A DNA stretch of 64,000 nt, taken from an uncultured Nesterenkonia sp. Lineage in GTDB: Bacteria; Actinomycetota; Actinomycetes; Actinomycetales; Micrococcaceae. Made by a program: the position numbers and the translations under genes. This document shows, piece after piece, positions 24,309 to 33,645 of the stretch (position 1 is the stretch's first letter; each line of letters begins with the position of its first letter). The notes under the pieces were generated by a model. The model ran no database searches and was not told the DNA's origin. It worked only from the letters and a program-made list of their open reading frames with translations. Where the stretch lies: the NCBI GenBank assembly GCA_947494195.1, contig CANLUC010000003.1, forward strand, positions 1 through 64,000, given 5' to 3'.

Positions 24309-26165
24309 CTAGCGGCGTCTCGCGCGGTTGGCGGCCTTCTCGTAGAGGTTCTCCACCACCCGCTGGAAGTCACGCATGACCTCGGTCCGCTTGATCTTCA
24401 GCGAGGGTGTCAGATGCCCGGAGTCGATGGTGAAGTCGTCCTCGAGAACGGTGAAGCTGCGGATGGACTCGGCCTGGGACACCGAGGCGTTGGCTGAGTC
24501 GATCACCTGCTGCAGATGCTCCAGGACCTGCGGATGTTCGGTGAGCTCCTTCATGGGCGTCTCCGGATCCAGTCCCTTCCCGCGCAGCCAGCTCGGCGCC
24601 ACATCACTGTCCAGGGTGATCATGGCACTGATGAACGGCCTGCCGTCCCCGACCACGACTGCCTGGGAGACCAGAAGGTCAGCTCGGATGGCGTCCTCGA
24701 GCTGAGCCGGGGAGACGTTCTTGCCCCCTGCGGTGACGATGATCTCCTTCTTGCGTCCAGTGATGATCAGCCGGCCCTGATCATCGAGCCGCCCGAGATC
24801 GCCGGTGTAGAACCAGCCATCGGCACTGAAGGATTCGGCGTTGAGCTCCGGGCGGTTGCGGTAGCCGCGGAAGAGCGAGCTGCCCCGCACCAGGATCTCG
24901 CCGTCCTCGGCGATGCGCACCGCGTTGCCGGGCAGTGGGCGGCCGATGGTTCCTATCCGGTAGTGCGACGGCAGATTGCCGGTGACCGGCGCGGTGGTCT
25001 CGGTGAGACCGTAGCCCTCGATGATCTGGATTCCGACACCGTTGAAGAAGTGCGCGAGACGATCACCCAGCGGAGAGCCGCCGGAGAAGGCATGAGTGAC
25101 GCGCCCACCCATCCGAGCACGAAGCTTCGAGTAGACCAGCCTGCTGAACACTCGATGCTTCAGGCGCAGAGTCCATGGAACCTTGCCCGCGCCGTTGGCC
25201 TGGGACCAGCGCACGGCCGTGTCCACCGCGGCGTCGAAGATGTGCTTCCTGCCGTCGCCGTCGGCCTTCAGCGCCGCGGAGTTGTAGATCTTCTCAAAGA
25301 CCCGGGGCACGCCGAGCAGGAATGTCGGTGCGATGTCGCCGAGGTCGTCGATGAGCTGCTTGATATCTGGAGTGTGCGCGACCCGGCCCCCGGCGGCGAT
25401 GAAGATCACCGAGACGAAACGGGCGAAGACATGAGCCATGGGCAGGAACAGGACGGTGGAGGAGTGCCTGCCCACGACCCCTTCCAGCGCGGCGATGGTC
25501 TGCAGGCTGTGCTCCACGAAGTTCCCGTGGGTCAGCTCGCAGCCCTTGGGACGTCCGGTGACTCCGGAGGTGTAGATGATCGTGGCGAGGTCCTCGGTGG
25601 TCGCGGCGGACCGGCGAGATTCCACCTCATGCGCGGAGGACTCGCTGCCGGAGTCCCGGAGCGCGGCGAGGTCCTCACCTTCGATCTGCAGCACCGATGG
25701 CCGGGACTGCAGCGCGGAGGCATCGAGTCCTTCGTGGATGGTCTGTGCGTGCCCTGGAGTTTCGGCGAACACCAGGCTGAGTTCGGCGTCTTCGGCGATC
25801 CAGGCGATCTGCGCCGCCGAGGAGGTCTCGTAGATCGGCACCGAGACGGCTCCGGCGTACCAGAGGGCGAAGTCCAGCAGGCTCCATTCGAAGCGGGTGG
25901 CCGACATGATGCCCACGCGGTCTCCCGGCTGCGTGCCACGGCTGATCAGGCCCTTCGCCAGCGACACCACTTCGGCGTGGAACTGCGCAGCCGTGACATC
26001 CACCCAGGCTCCGGTCGAGTCCCGGCGGGTGAAGAGGACGTTGTCGGGGTCTTCTTGGCGCTGCTGCTCCAGGAAGTCGGTGGTGTTCATCTGTGTTGGC
26101 ACGTCGATCAGCGCCGGTGTCGCGGTGTCCTGCAAGGATGGCCTCCGTCTCGGTGACGCCGTCAT
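24309..26165 (-). CDS. Long-chain fatty-acid-CoA ligase (AMP-forming)
   Basis: The 618-residue ANL-superfamily enzyme activates fatty acids through an acyl-AMP. The P-loop-like IIYTSGVTGRPKGCELTHGN, the A5 motif EGYGLTETTAP and the A8 block YTGDLGRLDDQGRLIITGRKKE are all present. It resembles FadD15-type ligases of actinobacteria. It is monocistronic, ends 43 bases from the convergent DUF1697 gene, and shares a 114-base divergent promoter region with the 68-residue membrane protein. Confidence 0.93.
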   Translation of the reverse strand: MTASPRRRPSLQDTATPALIDVPTQMNTTDFLEQQRQEDPDNVLFTRRDSTGAWVDVTAAQFHAEVVSLAKGLISRGTQPGDRVGIMSATRFEWSLLDFALWYAGAVSVPIYETSSAAQIAWIAEDAELSLVFAETPGHAQTIHEGLDASALQSRPSVLQIEGEDLAALRDSGSESSAHEVESRRSAATTEDLATIIYTSGVTGRPKGCELTHGNFVEHSLQTIAALEGVVGRHSSTVLFLPMAHVFARFVSVIFIAAGGRVAHTPDIKQLIDDLGDIAPTFLLGVPRVFEKIYNSAALKADGDGRKHIFDAAVDTAVRWSQANGAGKVPWTLRLKHRVFSRLVYSKLRARMGGRVTHAFSGGSPLGDRLAHFFNGVGIQIIEGYGLTETTAPVTGNLPSHYRIGTIGRPLPGNAVRIAEDGEILVRGSSLFRGYRNRPELNAESFSADGWFYTGDLGRLDDQGRLIITGRKKEIIVTAGGKNVSPAQLEDAIRADLLVSQAVVVGDGRPFISAMITLDSDVAPSWLRGKGLDPETPMKELTEHPQVLEHLQQVIDSANASVSQAESIRSFTVLEDDFTIDSGHLTPSLKIKRTEVMRDFQRVVENLYEKAANRARRR

Positions 26166-26267
26166 GGCGGGTGCTGCCGCTGAGGTCTCGTGGCGACTGC
26201 TGCAGACTCAAGAATATCCTGCGCCACAGCACGGGCGGACGCTCCCCGTCATATGGGGGCCGGAGCT

Positions 26268-26273
26268 TAGACT
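26268..26273 (+). promoter_or_regulatory. -10 box (TAGACT) of a leaderless transcript
   Basis: TAGACT lies 6 bases before ATG 26280, with no ribosome site. The same spacing occurs at 795, 26899, 45040 and 55074. Confidence 0.45.
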
Positions 26274-26279
26274 TCTGTC

Positions 26280-26486
26280 ATGGCGGATGAAGAAGAGGAC
26301 TCCACGAACCATCTCGCGCTCGGGATCGCCCTGGGATCGGGGTTCGGGGTGCCGCTCGGGTTGATCTTCTTCGACAACGTCGGACTGGGCATCGCGATCG
26401 GCACGGGAATGGGGGTCGCGCTCGGCGCGGGCCTTCAGTCGCAGCGACCGAAGAAGAAGGACGACGACGACGCCGCCTCACCGTAG
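26280..26486 (+). CDS. Small glycine-rich membrane protein
   Basis: This 68-residue protein has an acidic N-terminus, two short hydrophobic stretches with regular Gly spacing (ALGIALGSGFGVPLG and IAIGTGMGVALGAG) and a Lys-Asp tail. It resembles glycine-zipper proteins that embed in membranes. It is probably leaderless. The function is unknown. Confidence 0.6.
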   Translation: MADEEEDSTNHLALGIALGSGFGVPLGLIFFDNVGLGIAIGTGMGVALGAGLQSQRPKKKDDDDAASP

Positions 26487-26502
26487 GGGCGGGCGCGTCA
26501 GG

Positions 26503-26892
26503 TCAGGAGCGGGCTGGGCTCTCGGGAGCTCCGAGCGGGGGGAGCTCGATCTCCCTGACCTTGTCGCCGCGCAGCAGCAGCCGCACCTTCTCCGGCTGCG
26601 GGGCCTCGCCGATCTCGCGGTACTCCAGCGTGTAGGGCTCGGCGGGGCCTAGGGTGAAGGGAACGCTGAGCGGCTCGAGCTTCAGGGTTTCGCCCAGGGC
26701 GTCGTCGTCGTTGGTCACGGAGAGGACGTCAATCGGTTCACCGGCGGTCAGGATGATCTGTCCCGGTCGATGCTCCGCCGTGATCGGCACCTCGGCCTGA
26801 AGATGTCCCCGCACGATCGCGGCGATCACGGCGGCCACCGCCACTGTGCCGATAGCGAGGTAGGCAAGGGTGTCAGCGGTGATGGCGTCCAT
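26503..26892 (-). CDS. Hypothetical protein with one N-terminal membrane helix
   Basis: The 129-residue protein has one membrane helix at about residues 8-27, followed by a predicted beta-rich outer domain and a Pro-rich tail. No family is recognised. It is convergent with the 68-residue gene (17-base gap), and its ATG is preceded by TAGTCT at 6 bases, suggesting a leaderless mRNA. Confidence 0.55.
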   Translation of the reverse strand: MDAITADTLAYLAIGTVAVAAVIAAIVRGHLQAEVPITAEHRPGQIILTAGEPIDVLSVTNDDDALGETLKLEPLSVPFTLGPAEPYTLEYREIGEAPQPEKVRLLLRGDKVREIELPPLGAPESPARS

Positions 26893-26898
26893 AGGAGA

Positions 26899-26904
26899 AG
26901 ACTA
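26899..26904 (-). promoter_or_regulatory. -10 box (TAGTCT) of a leaderless transcript
   Basis: On the minus strand TAGTCT is 6 bases before the ATG at 26892. Confidence 0.4.
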
Positions 26905-26988
26905 CGCACCATTGCCGCTGAGCCGGTCCATGCCGAGCTGGCTGAGGCCGACGGGGCAGACGGGCCGTGTTCCGAAGATCACCGAGAC

Positions 26989-28107
26989 TCAGGCTTGGCC
27001 GTTCCTGGTGTCCTTCACCGTGCGGGTGCGATCCTGGAGCAGTTCCGGCCGGGACAGCACGGCGGCGACGATGCCCTGCCTGTTGAAGAACCCGTGGCCC
27101 GTGGCGGCCGCGGCGAGCGCGACTGCCAGGTAGCCGATCACGATGCCCACAATGTCATCCACCACGTAGTGCCATCCGAAATAGAGCGTGGAGAGGACCG
27201 TCAGGCCGAAGAACGCCCAGGCGAAGATCCGAACTCCGAGGTGCTGTCCGGTGCGGTGCATGAAGTAGGCGGCAGCGAAGGTGATCGACACGTGCAGCGA
27301 GGCGAAGGCCGCGACCCCGTGGATGGCGTCACTGGTCTCCGGACTCGAGAGGAACTGCAGCCGGTTGCTCAGCAGCGACTCCTGGAGCTCGGCGACTCGC
27401 GTCTCGGGAAGGCTGTCGTAGAGGTCTGGTCGGGCGTAGATCGGTCCCAGGGCGGGAAGCAGGTAGTAGCTGAGGGTACCGATCACCCAGTTCAGACTGA
27501 GCGTGGTGGCATACCAGGCGCCGACCGCGAGGTTGCGGTTGAGCACCAGGAAGATCCCGAGGGTGAGCGGGATCAGCGGCAGATAGGCCATGTAGATGAA
27601 GGACAGCACCTGGGCGGTCAGTTCCACGCCGAAGACGTCATGGAGCACCCGCGCAGGGTCGAGGCCCCCGAAGATCCAACGGTCCAGCTGAAGCAGCTGG
27701 CGGTCGAAGAGCACGCCGTCGCGGTAGACCGGCAGCACGTTCTTGAGGTTCCTATACCCGACATAGCAGGCGTAGAAGGTTGCCAGCCCGGTGGCGATGT
27801 AGAGCACCCGCCGGACGCTCCACTCGTATCGCAACACGTCCCTCACGCCGGTCCCCAGGTTCTTCCAACCGGATCGTCGCACTGCGGCGGGGAGAAGTCC
27901 GACGGCGAAGAGGAGCAGCGCCAGCAGGGGCAGTCGAACCCAAGCTGGACCGAGGAACCCCTCCGGATCCTTCAGGGGGATTCCTGCGGAGACCGATGCC
28001 ACTATCGCCGTGGCGCCTACTAGGATCGAGACACTCACCGCAAGGGTGTAGGGCCATGGCGAGGCAGTATTCTCACGCTGTTCAACCTGCGTTTGCATAG
28101 TGGACAT
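26989..28107 (-). CDS. PAP2-family membrane phosphatase / inositol-phosphotransferase-like protein
   Basis: This 372-residue protein has about eight membrane helices. The phosphatase motifs are FASLHVSITFAAA (the SLHV form used in PAP2_3/Aur1-like proteins) and FGWHYVVDDIVGI with the catalytic His and Asp. Relatives dephosphorylate lipid phosphates or move inositol phosphate onto lipids. It precedes an acyltransferase gene by position (58-base gap, transcribed after it), so both may modify envelope glycolipids. Confidence 0.85.
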   Translation of the reverse strand: MSTMQTQVEQRENTASPWPYTLAVSVSILVGATAIVASVSAGIPLKDPEGFLGPAWVRLPLLALLLFAVGLLPAAVRRSGWKNLGTGVRDVLRYEWSVRRVLYIATGLATFYACYVGYRNLKNVLPVYRDGVLFDRQLLQLDRWIFGGLDPARVLHDVFGVELTAQVLSFIYMAYLPLIPLTLGIFLVLNRNLAVGAWYATTLSLNWVIGTLSYYLLPALGPIYARPDLYDSLPETRVAELQESLLSNRLQFLSSPETSDAIHGVAAFASLHVSITFAAAYFMHRTGQHLGVRIFAWAFFGLTVLSTLYFGWHYVVDDIVGIVIGYLAVALAAAATGHGFFNRQGIVAAVLSRPELLQDRTRTVKDTRNGQA

Positions 28108-28165
28108 GGAACTACACCTGGAGAATCTAGGACCGGTATGGTCGCGAACTGTCAGAGAGAGCGCA

Positions 28166-29179
28166 TCATGATGCGGCTCTGACGGATCGCAACCTTGAAA
28201 AAGGTAAAAATATCATGCGCACCACCCATTCACCGTAGGCGCGCAGGCCGGCATTGAACGGCGGCAGCGCAAACAGCCAGGTGGTCAGCATCGCCAGGAG
28301 CACACCCGCCACGAGCATCACGGGGGAGGACACATGGTCCAGGCTGCCGTCCAGCGGTATGTCGAGAAGTCGGATGACGAACCCGTGGAGCAGGTAGACC
28401 GCCAGCGAGTTTCGCCCCACCTTGCAGAGATAGCCCTCTCGGTTCGACATGAAAGTACAGAAGGCCACGGTGCTCAGCGCGGCACTGAGCCCCACGATCA
28501 GGCGGGTGGCCGCTCCCTCAGGGATGCCGACATCGTGCCAGTCGAAGTTTCTGACGCCGTAGAACCAGAGCTTGTCGGGGTCATAGAGGTAGAACAGCAG
28601 CATCGGTGTCACGGCTGCCAGGGCCAGGCCGCCCCTCTGGACGGGGGTCCGGCTGCCTGCCCAGCTCAGGATCTGTGCCCCATAAAGCTTCCCGACCACG
28701 AAGAACGGCCAGAACACCAGGGTCCGGGACAGCGACAGCTCGTAGTCATAGGTCGGGATGATGCCCCCGAACAGAGCTGCGAGCACTGAGACGGACAGGA
28801 GTGCTCGGGGAAACCGTTCGATCAGTGGTGTGCTCAGCGTCCACCACACCATGGCGAGCAGGAACCAGGTCAGCCAGTACGGCACCAGCGAGTCGAACTC
28901 CGGGTCGAGCCCGATGAGGCTCATCCACCCGTAGTACAGAGGCATGGCTGTGGCGAGCAGCACCAGGAAGAAGGCGACGCGTTGGGGCAGCCTGTCGGAT
29001 TTGGCGGTGATGCCTGCCAAGAAGACGAAGGCGGGGATGTGGAAGGAATAGATGGCTGTCTGCAGCACCCGTAGGACGTCCGACTCCCAGGGGGAGACTG
29101 CCGCCAACATGTGTCCCAGGACGACGAGGAACACCAGCGCACCCTTTGCGCGATCAAGTCGATGGTTTCTCTGGCCCAC
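28166..29179 (-). CDS. Membrane acyltransferase (acyltransferase-3 / fucose-O-acetylase-like)
   Basis: The 337-residue form starts at GTG 29179, giving the family N-terminus RLDRAKGALVFLVVLGHML with the catalytic-site His in the first helix. About ten membrane helices follow. The frame is open to an ATG at 29275, but that leaves only 30 bases after the tRNA-His terminator for a promoter, so the shorter start is preferred. It probably adds acyl groups to a cell-surface polysaccharide or glycolipid. Confidence 0.8.
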   Translation of the reverse strand: MGQRNHRLDRAKGALVFLVVLGHMLAAVSPWESDVLRVLQTAIYSFHIPAFVFLAGITAKSDRLPQRVAFFLVLLATAMPLYYGWMSLIGLDPEFDSLVPYWLTWFLLAMVWWTLSTPLIERFPRALLSVSVLAALFGGIIPTYDYELSLSRTLVFWPFFVVGKLYGAQILSWAGSRTPVQRGGLALAAVTPMLLFYLYDPDKLWFYGVRNFDWHDVGIPEGAATRLIVGLSAALSTVAFCTFMSNREGYLCKVGRNSLAVYLLHGFVIRLLDIPLDGSLDHVSSPVMLVAGVLLAMLTTWLFALPPFNAGLRAYGEWVVRMIFLPFSRLRSVRAAS

Positions 29180-29305
29180 GGGGTGAACGCTATTCAGTGT
29201 TCTTCGGCACAGTCTTGATGCACGCTGGAAGGATGCTGAGGGCAAGCCCCGCTGACTGCGGGATGTCGACGGCATCGCTCGCGCCTGTCAGTGGTTCCAG
29301 GCACA

Positions 29306-29342
29306 GAAAAAAGCACCCCGAACCAGACGGTTCGGGGTGCTT
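29306..29342 (-). terminator. Intrinsic terminator of the tRNA-His gene
   Basis: AAGCACCCCGAACC and GGTTCGGGGTGCTT pair perfectly over 14 bases with an AGAC loop (29311-29342). Read on the minus strand, the stem is followed by TTTTTT. It lies 26 bases beyond the tRNA 3' end. Confidence 0.9.
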
Positions 29343-29367
29343 CTTCGCTGTCCTCGAGGACAACACA

Positions 29368-29444
29368 TGGGGTGAGCGACGGGGCTTGAACCCGCGACCC
29401 TCGCGACCACAACGCGATGCTCTACCAGCTGAGCTACGCCCACC
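29368..29444 (-). tRNA. tRNA-His (anticodon GTG)
   Basis: The minus strand folds as a complete cloverleaf: acceptor GTGGGCG/CGCTCAC, D arm GCTCAGCTGGTAGAGC, anticodon loop TTGTGGT, and T arm with GGTTCAAGCC. The extra 5' G(-1) opposite C73, diagnostic of histidine tRNA, is encoded, as is the 3' CCA. The gene is 77 bases long. Confidence 0.97.
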
Positions 29445-29560
29445 ATGCGAGCCGTGACCGGCTCCCTGAGCTGCTGCGACTCGATCCGATACGGCCGAAA
29501 AGCAACGCATATCAGTCTACACAGAATCCGCTGTTTTCCCGAAATCCGTCCCGCTGAGGC

Positions 29561-30163
29561 TCAGTCCTGCTTGAACACAGTGCGGCGGTAGTGCCGGAGC
29601 TCGTCAATGGAATCCCGGATGTCACCCAGCGCCCGGTGGTTTCCGGTCTTGGCAGGTGCCGTCTTCTTCGCCTCCGGGTACCACCGGGAAGAGAGCTCCT
29701 TGATGGTGGAGACGTCGATGATCCGGTAATGCAGGTGCTTCATCAGCTCTGGCATGCCGATCCGCAGGAAGGCCTTGTCGGCGTGGACAGAGTTCCCGGC
29801 AAGCGGGGCCACGCCGGCCTCGGGGATCCAGGCCTTTACGTACTCGAGGACGCGCTGCTCCGCCACCTGCACCGACACGCCATCTTTGAGGTCCTCCAGC
29901 AGGCCCGATGCCGTATGCATCTTCTGCACGATCGGGGCCATCGTCTCCAGCCGCTCGGCCGGGTCTGGAGCGATCACCACCTGGACGCCCTCGCCGAGGA
30001 TGTTCAGCTCGGCGTCGGTGACCAGGGCCGCGATCTCGACGAGCACATCGTAATCGGGATTCAGTCCGGTCATCTCGCAGTCGATCCACACCATGCGTCC
30101 CGCCCAGGAGCCCCCCGGGCGCGCGGGTGCTTCTGGAGTGGATGAGTCATTGGTCTCAGTCAT
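29561..30163 (-). CDS. orn: Oligoribonuclease
   Basis: This 200-residue DEDDh 3'-5' exonuclease degrades 2-5 nucleotide RNAs and pGpG. The catalytic acids lie in VWIDCEMTGLNPDYD (Asp, Glu), GNSVHADKAFL (Asp) and NHRALGDI (His, Asp). The start at ATG 30163 gives the usual family length; the longer open frame to 30412 has no conserved sequence. It diverges from the mannosyltransferase genes. Confidence 0.95.
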   Translation of the reverse strand: MTETNDSSTPEAPARPGGSWAGRMVWIDCEMTGLNPDYDVLVEIAALVTDAELNILGEGVQVVIAPDPAERLETMAPIVQKMHTASGLLEDLKDGVSVQVAEQRVLEYVKAWIPEAGVAPLAGNSVHADKAFLRIGMPELMKHLHYRIIDVSTIKELSSRWYPEAKKTAPAKTGNHRALGDIRDSIDELRHYRRTVFKQD

Positions 30164-30245
30164 ATGGGAACTCACGCTGACTACTCTACCGACGGGCGCC
30201 ACGGCGCGGGGGAGGCCGGAAACGGTGGTGATAAATTCAAGGGCA

Positions 30246-32012
30246 ATGAGCGCTGAGGCTGGAGCCGCCGAGAACAGCCCCGCACCCCGAGGTGCCGAGG
30301 GCTCCACTGGGCTCGGCAACCCCACCTCCGCACCCGAGCGAGCATCGGGCACGCCCCGTGCCCGGCGCCGCGACCCCTGGCTGCACATCCTGCGTTCCTC
30401 CACCCGCCCCAAGCATCTCTGGTCGCCCCTCCTCGAGGGCGTGCTCGGATCTCTGCTGGTGCTGTTCGGGTCTCTGGGGGTGGGCTGGCTGGTCAGTTCC
30501 TCCCCGCTGTCCCGTCACCCTTGGCTCATCGTGCTGCGCACCGAGCCCGCCGGCGTGGTGGTCTCCACCATCGCGCTGACGCTGGGCTGCTGGATCATGC
30601 TGCGCGCCTGGCTGCGGCTCAGCCGGGTGTTGGAGGACCCTGACCCTCGCCAGCACTGGCCAGCGCGCTCACTGCGCGTGGTCAACTGGGCGGTGGTGCT
30701 CTGGTCCATCCCGCAGCTGATCACGGTGCCGATCTTCTCTCGAGATGTCTTTGCCTACCTGAACCAGGGAAGGCTGGTGCTGGCGGGGCAGGATCCCTAC
30801 ACCACCGGGGTCTCCAGCCTGAACAACTGGTTTCACCTAGGCACCGACATCCTCTGGGCGGAGTCCGAGACTCCCTATGGTCCGTTCTTCCTCTGGATCG
30901 AGGCCGCGGTCATGCGCACCGCCGCTGACAGTCCGGACCTGGCACTGTTCCTCTTCCGCCTCGCCTGCGTGGTCGGGGTGGTCATCATGATGATCTTCGT
31001 CCCGAAGCTCGCCCGCCTGCATGGAATCGATCCGGCCCGCGCGCAGTGGATCACGCTGGCCAACCCGCTGCTGATCGTCAGTTTCATCTCCAGCGCGCAC
31101 AACGACGCCATCATGGTGGGTTTCGCACTGGCCGGGATCTACGCAGCGGCGCGTGGCAGGGGAGTGCTCGCCACGCTGCTCGTGGTGGTCTCCATCGGCA
31201 TTAAACCCATCACCATCGTGCTGCTGCCCTTCATCGGGCTGCTCTGGGCGGGCCAGGGGGCTTCCTGGGCGAGAAAGTTCCGCTACTGGTTCTTGACCGC
31301 CGGTCTGGCCGCCGCCGTCATGATCACCATCGGTCTGGTGCAGGGTTACGGCTTCGGCTGGCTCGCCGTCCTGGCCGGCACCGGCACCGGCAGCGTCTAC
31401 TGGTCCCCGATCGGCATCGCCGATGGCTGGCTGGGCACGCTGCTGCGCTCCTTCGGTCTGGACAGCGGGTGGACGCTGGAGGTGTTCAAGATCGCTGGCC
31501 GGATCCTCTCCGTCGCCGTGGTGCTGTGGCTGATGTTCCGCGGCAGCGACAAGTTCATCGTCCAGCGCATGGTCTGGGCGTTCACCGCCCTGGTGGTCCT
31601 CTCACCGATCATCCAGCCCTGGTACCTGCTCTGGCTGCTGCCGCTGTTCGCGATCACCGGGATCCGCAAGGACTGGCAGTTCAAATGGGTCGTGTTCACC
31701 ATCGTGTTCTTCCTCGCCTTCGGCGCCTCGGATCAGCTCTCCATCTACCAGTTCCTGGAGCTGGACCAGCAGATGCTGGCGCTGTCCATCGCCGTCTCCT
31801 GGTTCGCGATCATCTGGCTGGCCCTGGTGGACCGACAGACCCGCTGGGTGATCTGGGACGACTGGGGTCTGCCACCGATGCGCTGGGAGTGGCCCCGACG
31901 ACGACGGCGCGAGCCGCTCACCTCCGTCGAGTCCGGCGTGCGCACAGACCCCGCAGATCCCAAACGTCCCGCGGACCCCACCGGAGAGGAGCGACCCTCC
32001 GGTGCACGCTAA
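30246..32012 (+). CDS. Polyprenol-phosphomannose-dependent alpha-1,6-mannosyltransferase (MptA/MptB family)
   Basis: The 588-residue GT-C enzyme has about 12 membrane helices and the extracytoplasmic acidic motif FSRDVFAYLNQG in its first loop. Related MptA and MptB enzymes of mycobacteria and corynebacteria extend the lipomannan backbone with mannose from polyprenyl phosphomannose. TAAATT at 30232-30237 lies 8 bases before the ATG with only a weak AAGGG, so this gene may also be leaderless. The first 45 residues are a disordered Pro/Ala/Arg-rich tail. It overlaps the next gene by 11 bases. Confidence 0.88.
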   Translation: MSAEAGAAENSPAPRGAEGSTGLGNPTSAPERASGTPRARRRDPWLHILRSSTRPKHLWSPLLEGVLGSLLVLFGSLGVGWLVSSSPLSRHPWLIVLRTEPAGVVVSTIALTLGCWIMLRAWLRLSRVLEDPDPRQHWPARSLRVVNWAVVLWSIPQLITVPIFSRDVFAYLNQGRLVLAGQDPYTTGVSSLNNWFHLGTDILWAESETPYGPFFLWIEAAVMRTAADSPDLALFLFRLACVVGVVIMMIFVPKLARLHGIDPARAQWITLANPLLIVSFISSAHNDAIMVGFALAGIYAAARGRGVLATLLVVVSIGIKPITIVLLPFIGLLWAGQGASWARKFRYWFLTAGLAAAVMITIGLVQGYGFGWLAVLAGTGTGSVYWSPIGIADGWLGTLLRSFGLDSGWTLEVFKIAGRILSVAVVLWLMFRGSDKFIVQRMVWAFTALVVLSPIIQPWYLLWLLPLFAITGIRKDWQFKWVVFTIVFFLAFGASDQLSIYQFLELDQQMLALSIAVSWFAIIWLALVDRQTRWVIWDDWGLPPMRWEWPRRRRREPLTSVESGVRTDPADPKRPADPTGEERPSGAR

Positions 32013-33645
32013 TCCCGTCTCGCGCAACGCCGAACGCGTGCGCACAGTCCTGGGCCAGTGGCCTCCCACCGCCTGGCTCATCGGCGGCGAGGAGGCGGCC
32101 GCTTCACACACCGCTCGGCAGGGCCTGCTCGCCGCGCTGATGATCATGGTGGGCTCCTGGGGCGTCGGATGGCTGGCCATGACCCCGCAGTCCCTGCTGG
32201 CGCTGAACCCGCTGCTGCTGCCCCTGCGCACGACGACGGTCGGCGTCGTCGTCTGCACCGTGCTGCTGGTGCTGGGGGCGCTGCTGCTGCTGCGGTCCTG
32301 GCTTCGGCTGTCCCAACGCGTGGGGTCCTGGTCACCGCGGGCCACATCGGTGATGCGTCGAACGCTGTTCATGTGGGCCGCTCCGCTGATGTTCTCGCTG
32401 CCGATCTTCTCCCGCGACGTCTACTCCTATCTGGCGCAGGGCCGCGTGCTGCATGCGGGGCTGAACCCCTACGAGGACGGCGTCTCCGAGCTGCCCGGCT
32501 GGTTCATGGAGGGCGCCGACGGGCTCTGGGCGGAGTCACCTTCTCCCTACGGGCCGCTGTTCCTGGTGCTCGCGCAGATCATCTGGTTCGTCTCCGGCGG
32601 CGTGCCGGAGATCGCCATCCTGCTGTTCCGCTTTCTCTCGCTGATCGGCATGGCGCTGATGCTCTACTGCATCCCGCGGCTGGCCCGCGCCTTCGGCTCC
32701 GAGCCCTCCTGGGCGCTGTGGCTGTGCCTGCTGAACCCGATGACGCTGCTGGTCTTCGTCGCCGCCGCGCATAACGACTCACTGATGATCGGGCTGATGC
32801 TGGCCGGAACACTCGCCGCGCTGCGCCGACGCCGGCTGCTCGGAGTGCTGCTGCTGGTCGCGGCGATCGCGGTGAAGCCCATCGCGCTGGTGGTGCTGCC
32901 CTTCATCCTGCTGCTTCCGCTGAAAGACACTGCAAGCCTCTGGCGGCGCGCCCGTGAATGGGCGCTCGGGGGAGCGGTCGCCGTCGCGCTGCTGGTGGCC
33001 GGGGGCGCCGCGCTGGGGATCGGTCTGGGCTGGGTCTCCGCGGCCCTGGGCGCAGGCGCAGCGGTGCTGCAGGCTGCCCCGGTGGGACTGCTGGGCATCG
33101 GCATCGGCGCGGTGGTCGAGGTGCTCTCCGGAGTGGACGCCGCGCTGGTGACCGAAGCCGTGTATACCGTGGCGCGGGTGGTGGCCGGGGTGGTGGTCGC
33201 GACCTTGCTGCTGCGCCGCAGCGTCGGCAACCCGGTGCTCTGGGCCGCCTATGGTCTGACCGTGGTGGTGCTGACCTCCTCCATCATCCAGCCCTGGTAT
33301 CTGTTGTGGCTGCTGCCCTTCTTCGCAGTGGTCCATGTGTATCGCGGGCGTGCCCTGGTGCTGGTCACGACCATCATCACCGTGATGGTGCTGCTCTCCA
33401 TGGTCGGTCAGCTCTCAGTGGCGCAATGGATCGACGCCGGGGTCATCAACGCGATCGCGATCTCGGTGGTCTCGCTGTACCTGATCTACGTGGTCTTCCT
33501 GGACCCCAACACCACCGAGTTCTTCGACATGAGGCGCCGCTCACAACGCTGGAATGCCGAGTTCGGATGGAGACGCCTGCGAGAATTGACTCCGCCGCGC
33601 CGCTCCTGGACGGCCGAGGACATCTACGACAAGGACTCCAGGTGA
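32002..33645 (+). CDS. Second MptA/MptB-family mannosyltransferase
   Basis: This 547-residue paralogue of the upstream gene has the same SRDVYSYLAQG motif, the downstream LNPYEDGVSELPGWF block and the SIIQPWYLLWLLPF segment. The GTG at 32002 overlaps the previous stop and follows GGAGAGGAG. Two tandem family members suggest separate priming and elongating enzymes, as with MptB and MptA in Corynebacterium; which is which cannot be told here. Confidence 0.86.
   Translation: MHANPVSRNAERVRTVLGQWPPTAWLIGGEEAAASHTARQGLLAALMIMVGSWGVGWLAMTPQSLLALNPLLLPLRTTTVGVVVCTVLLVLGALLLLRSWLRLSQRVGSWSPRATSVMRRTLFMWAAPLMFSLPIFSRDVYSYLAQGRVLHAGLNPYEDGVSELPGWFMEGADGLWAESPSPYGPLFLVLAQIIWFVSGGVPEIAILLFRFLSLIGMALMLYCIPRLARAFGSEPSWALWLCLLNPMTLLVFVAAAHNDSLMIGLMLAGTLAALRRRRLLGVLLLVAAIAVKPIALVVLPFILLLPLKDTASLWRRAREWALGGAVAVALLVAGGAALGIGLGWVSAALGAGAAVLQAAPVGLLGIGIGAVVEVLSGVDAALVTEAVYTVARVVAGVVVATLLLRRSVGNPVLWAAYGLTVVVLTSSIIQPWYLLWLLPFFAVVHVYRGRALVLVTTIITVMVLLSMVGQLSVAQWIDAGVINAIAISVVSLYLIYVVFLDPNTTEFFDMRRRSQRWNAEFGWRRLRELTPPRRSWTAEDIYDKDSR

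Noticed and set aside
30164-30412. N-terminal extension of oligoribonuclease
   Set aside because: The extra 83 residues are unlike the family and antisense to the start of the mannosyltransferase gene; ATG 30163 gives the normal length.
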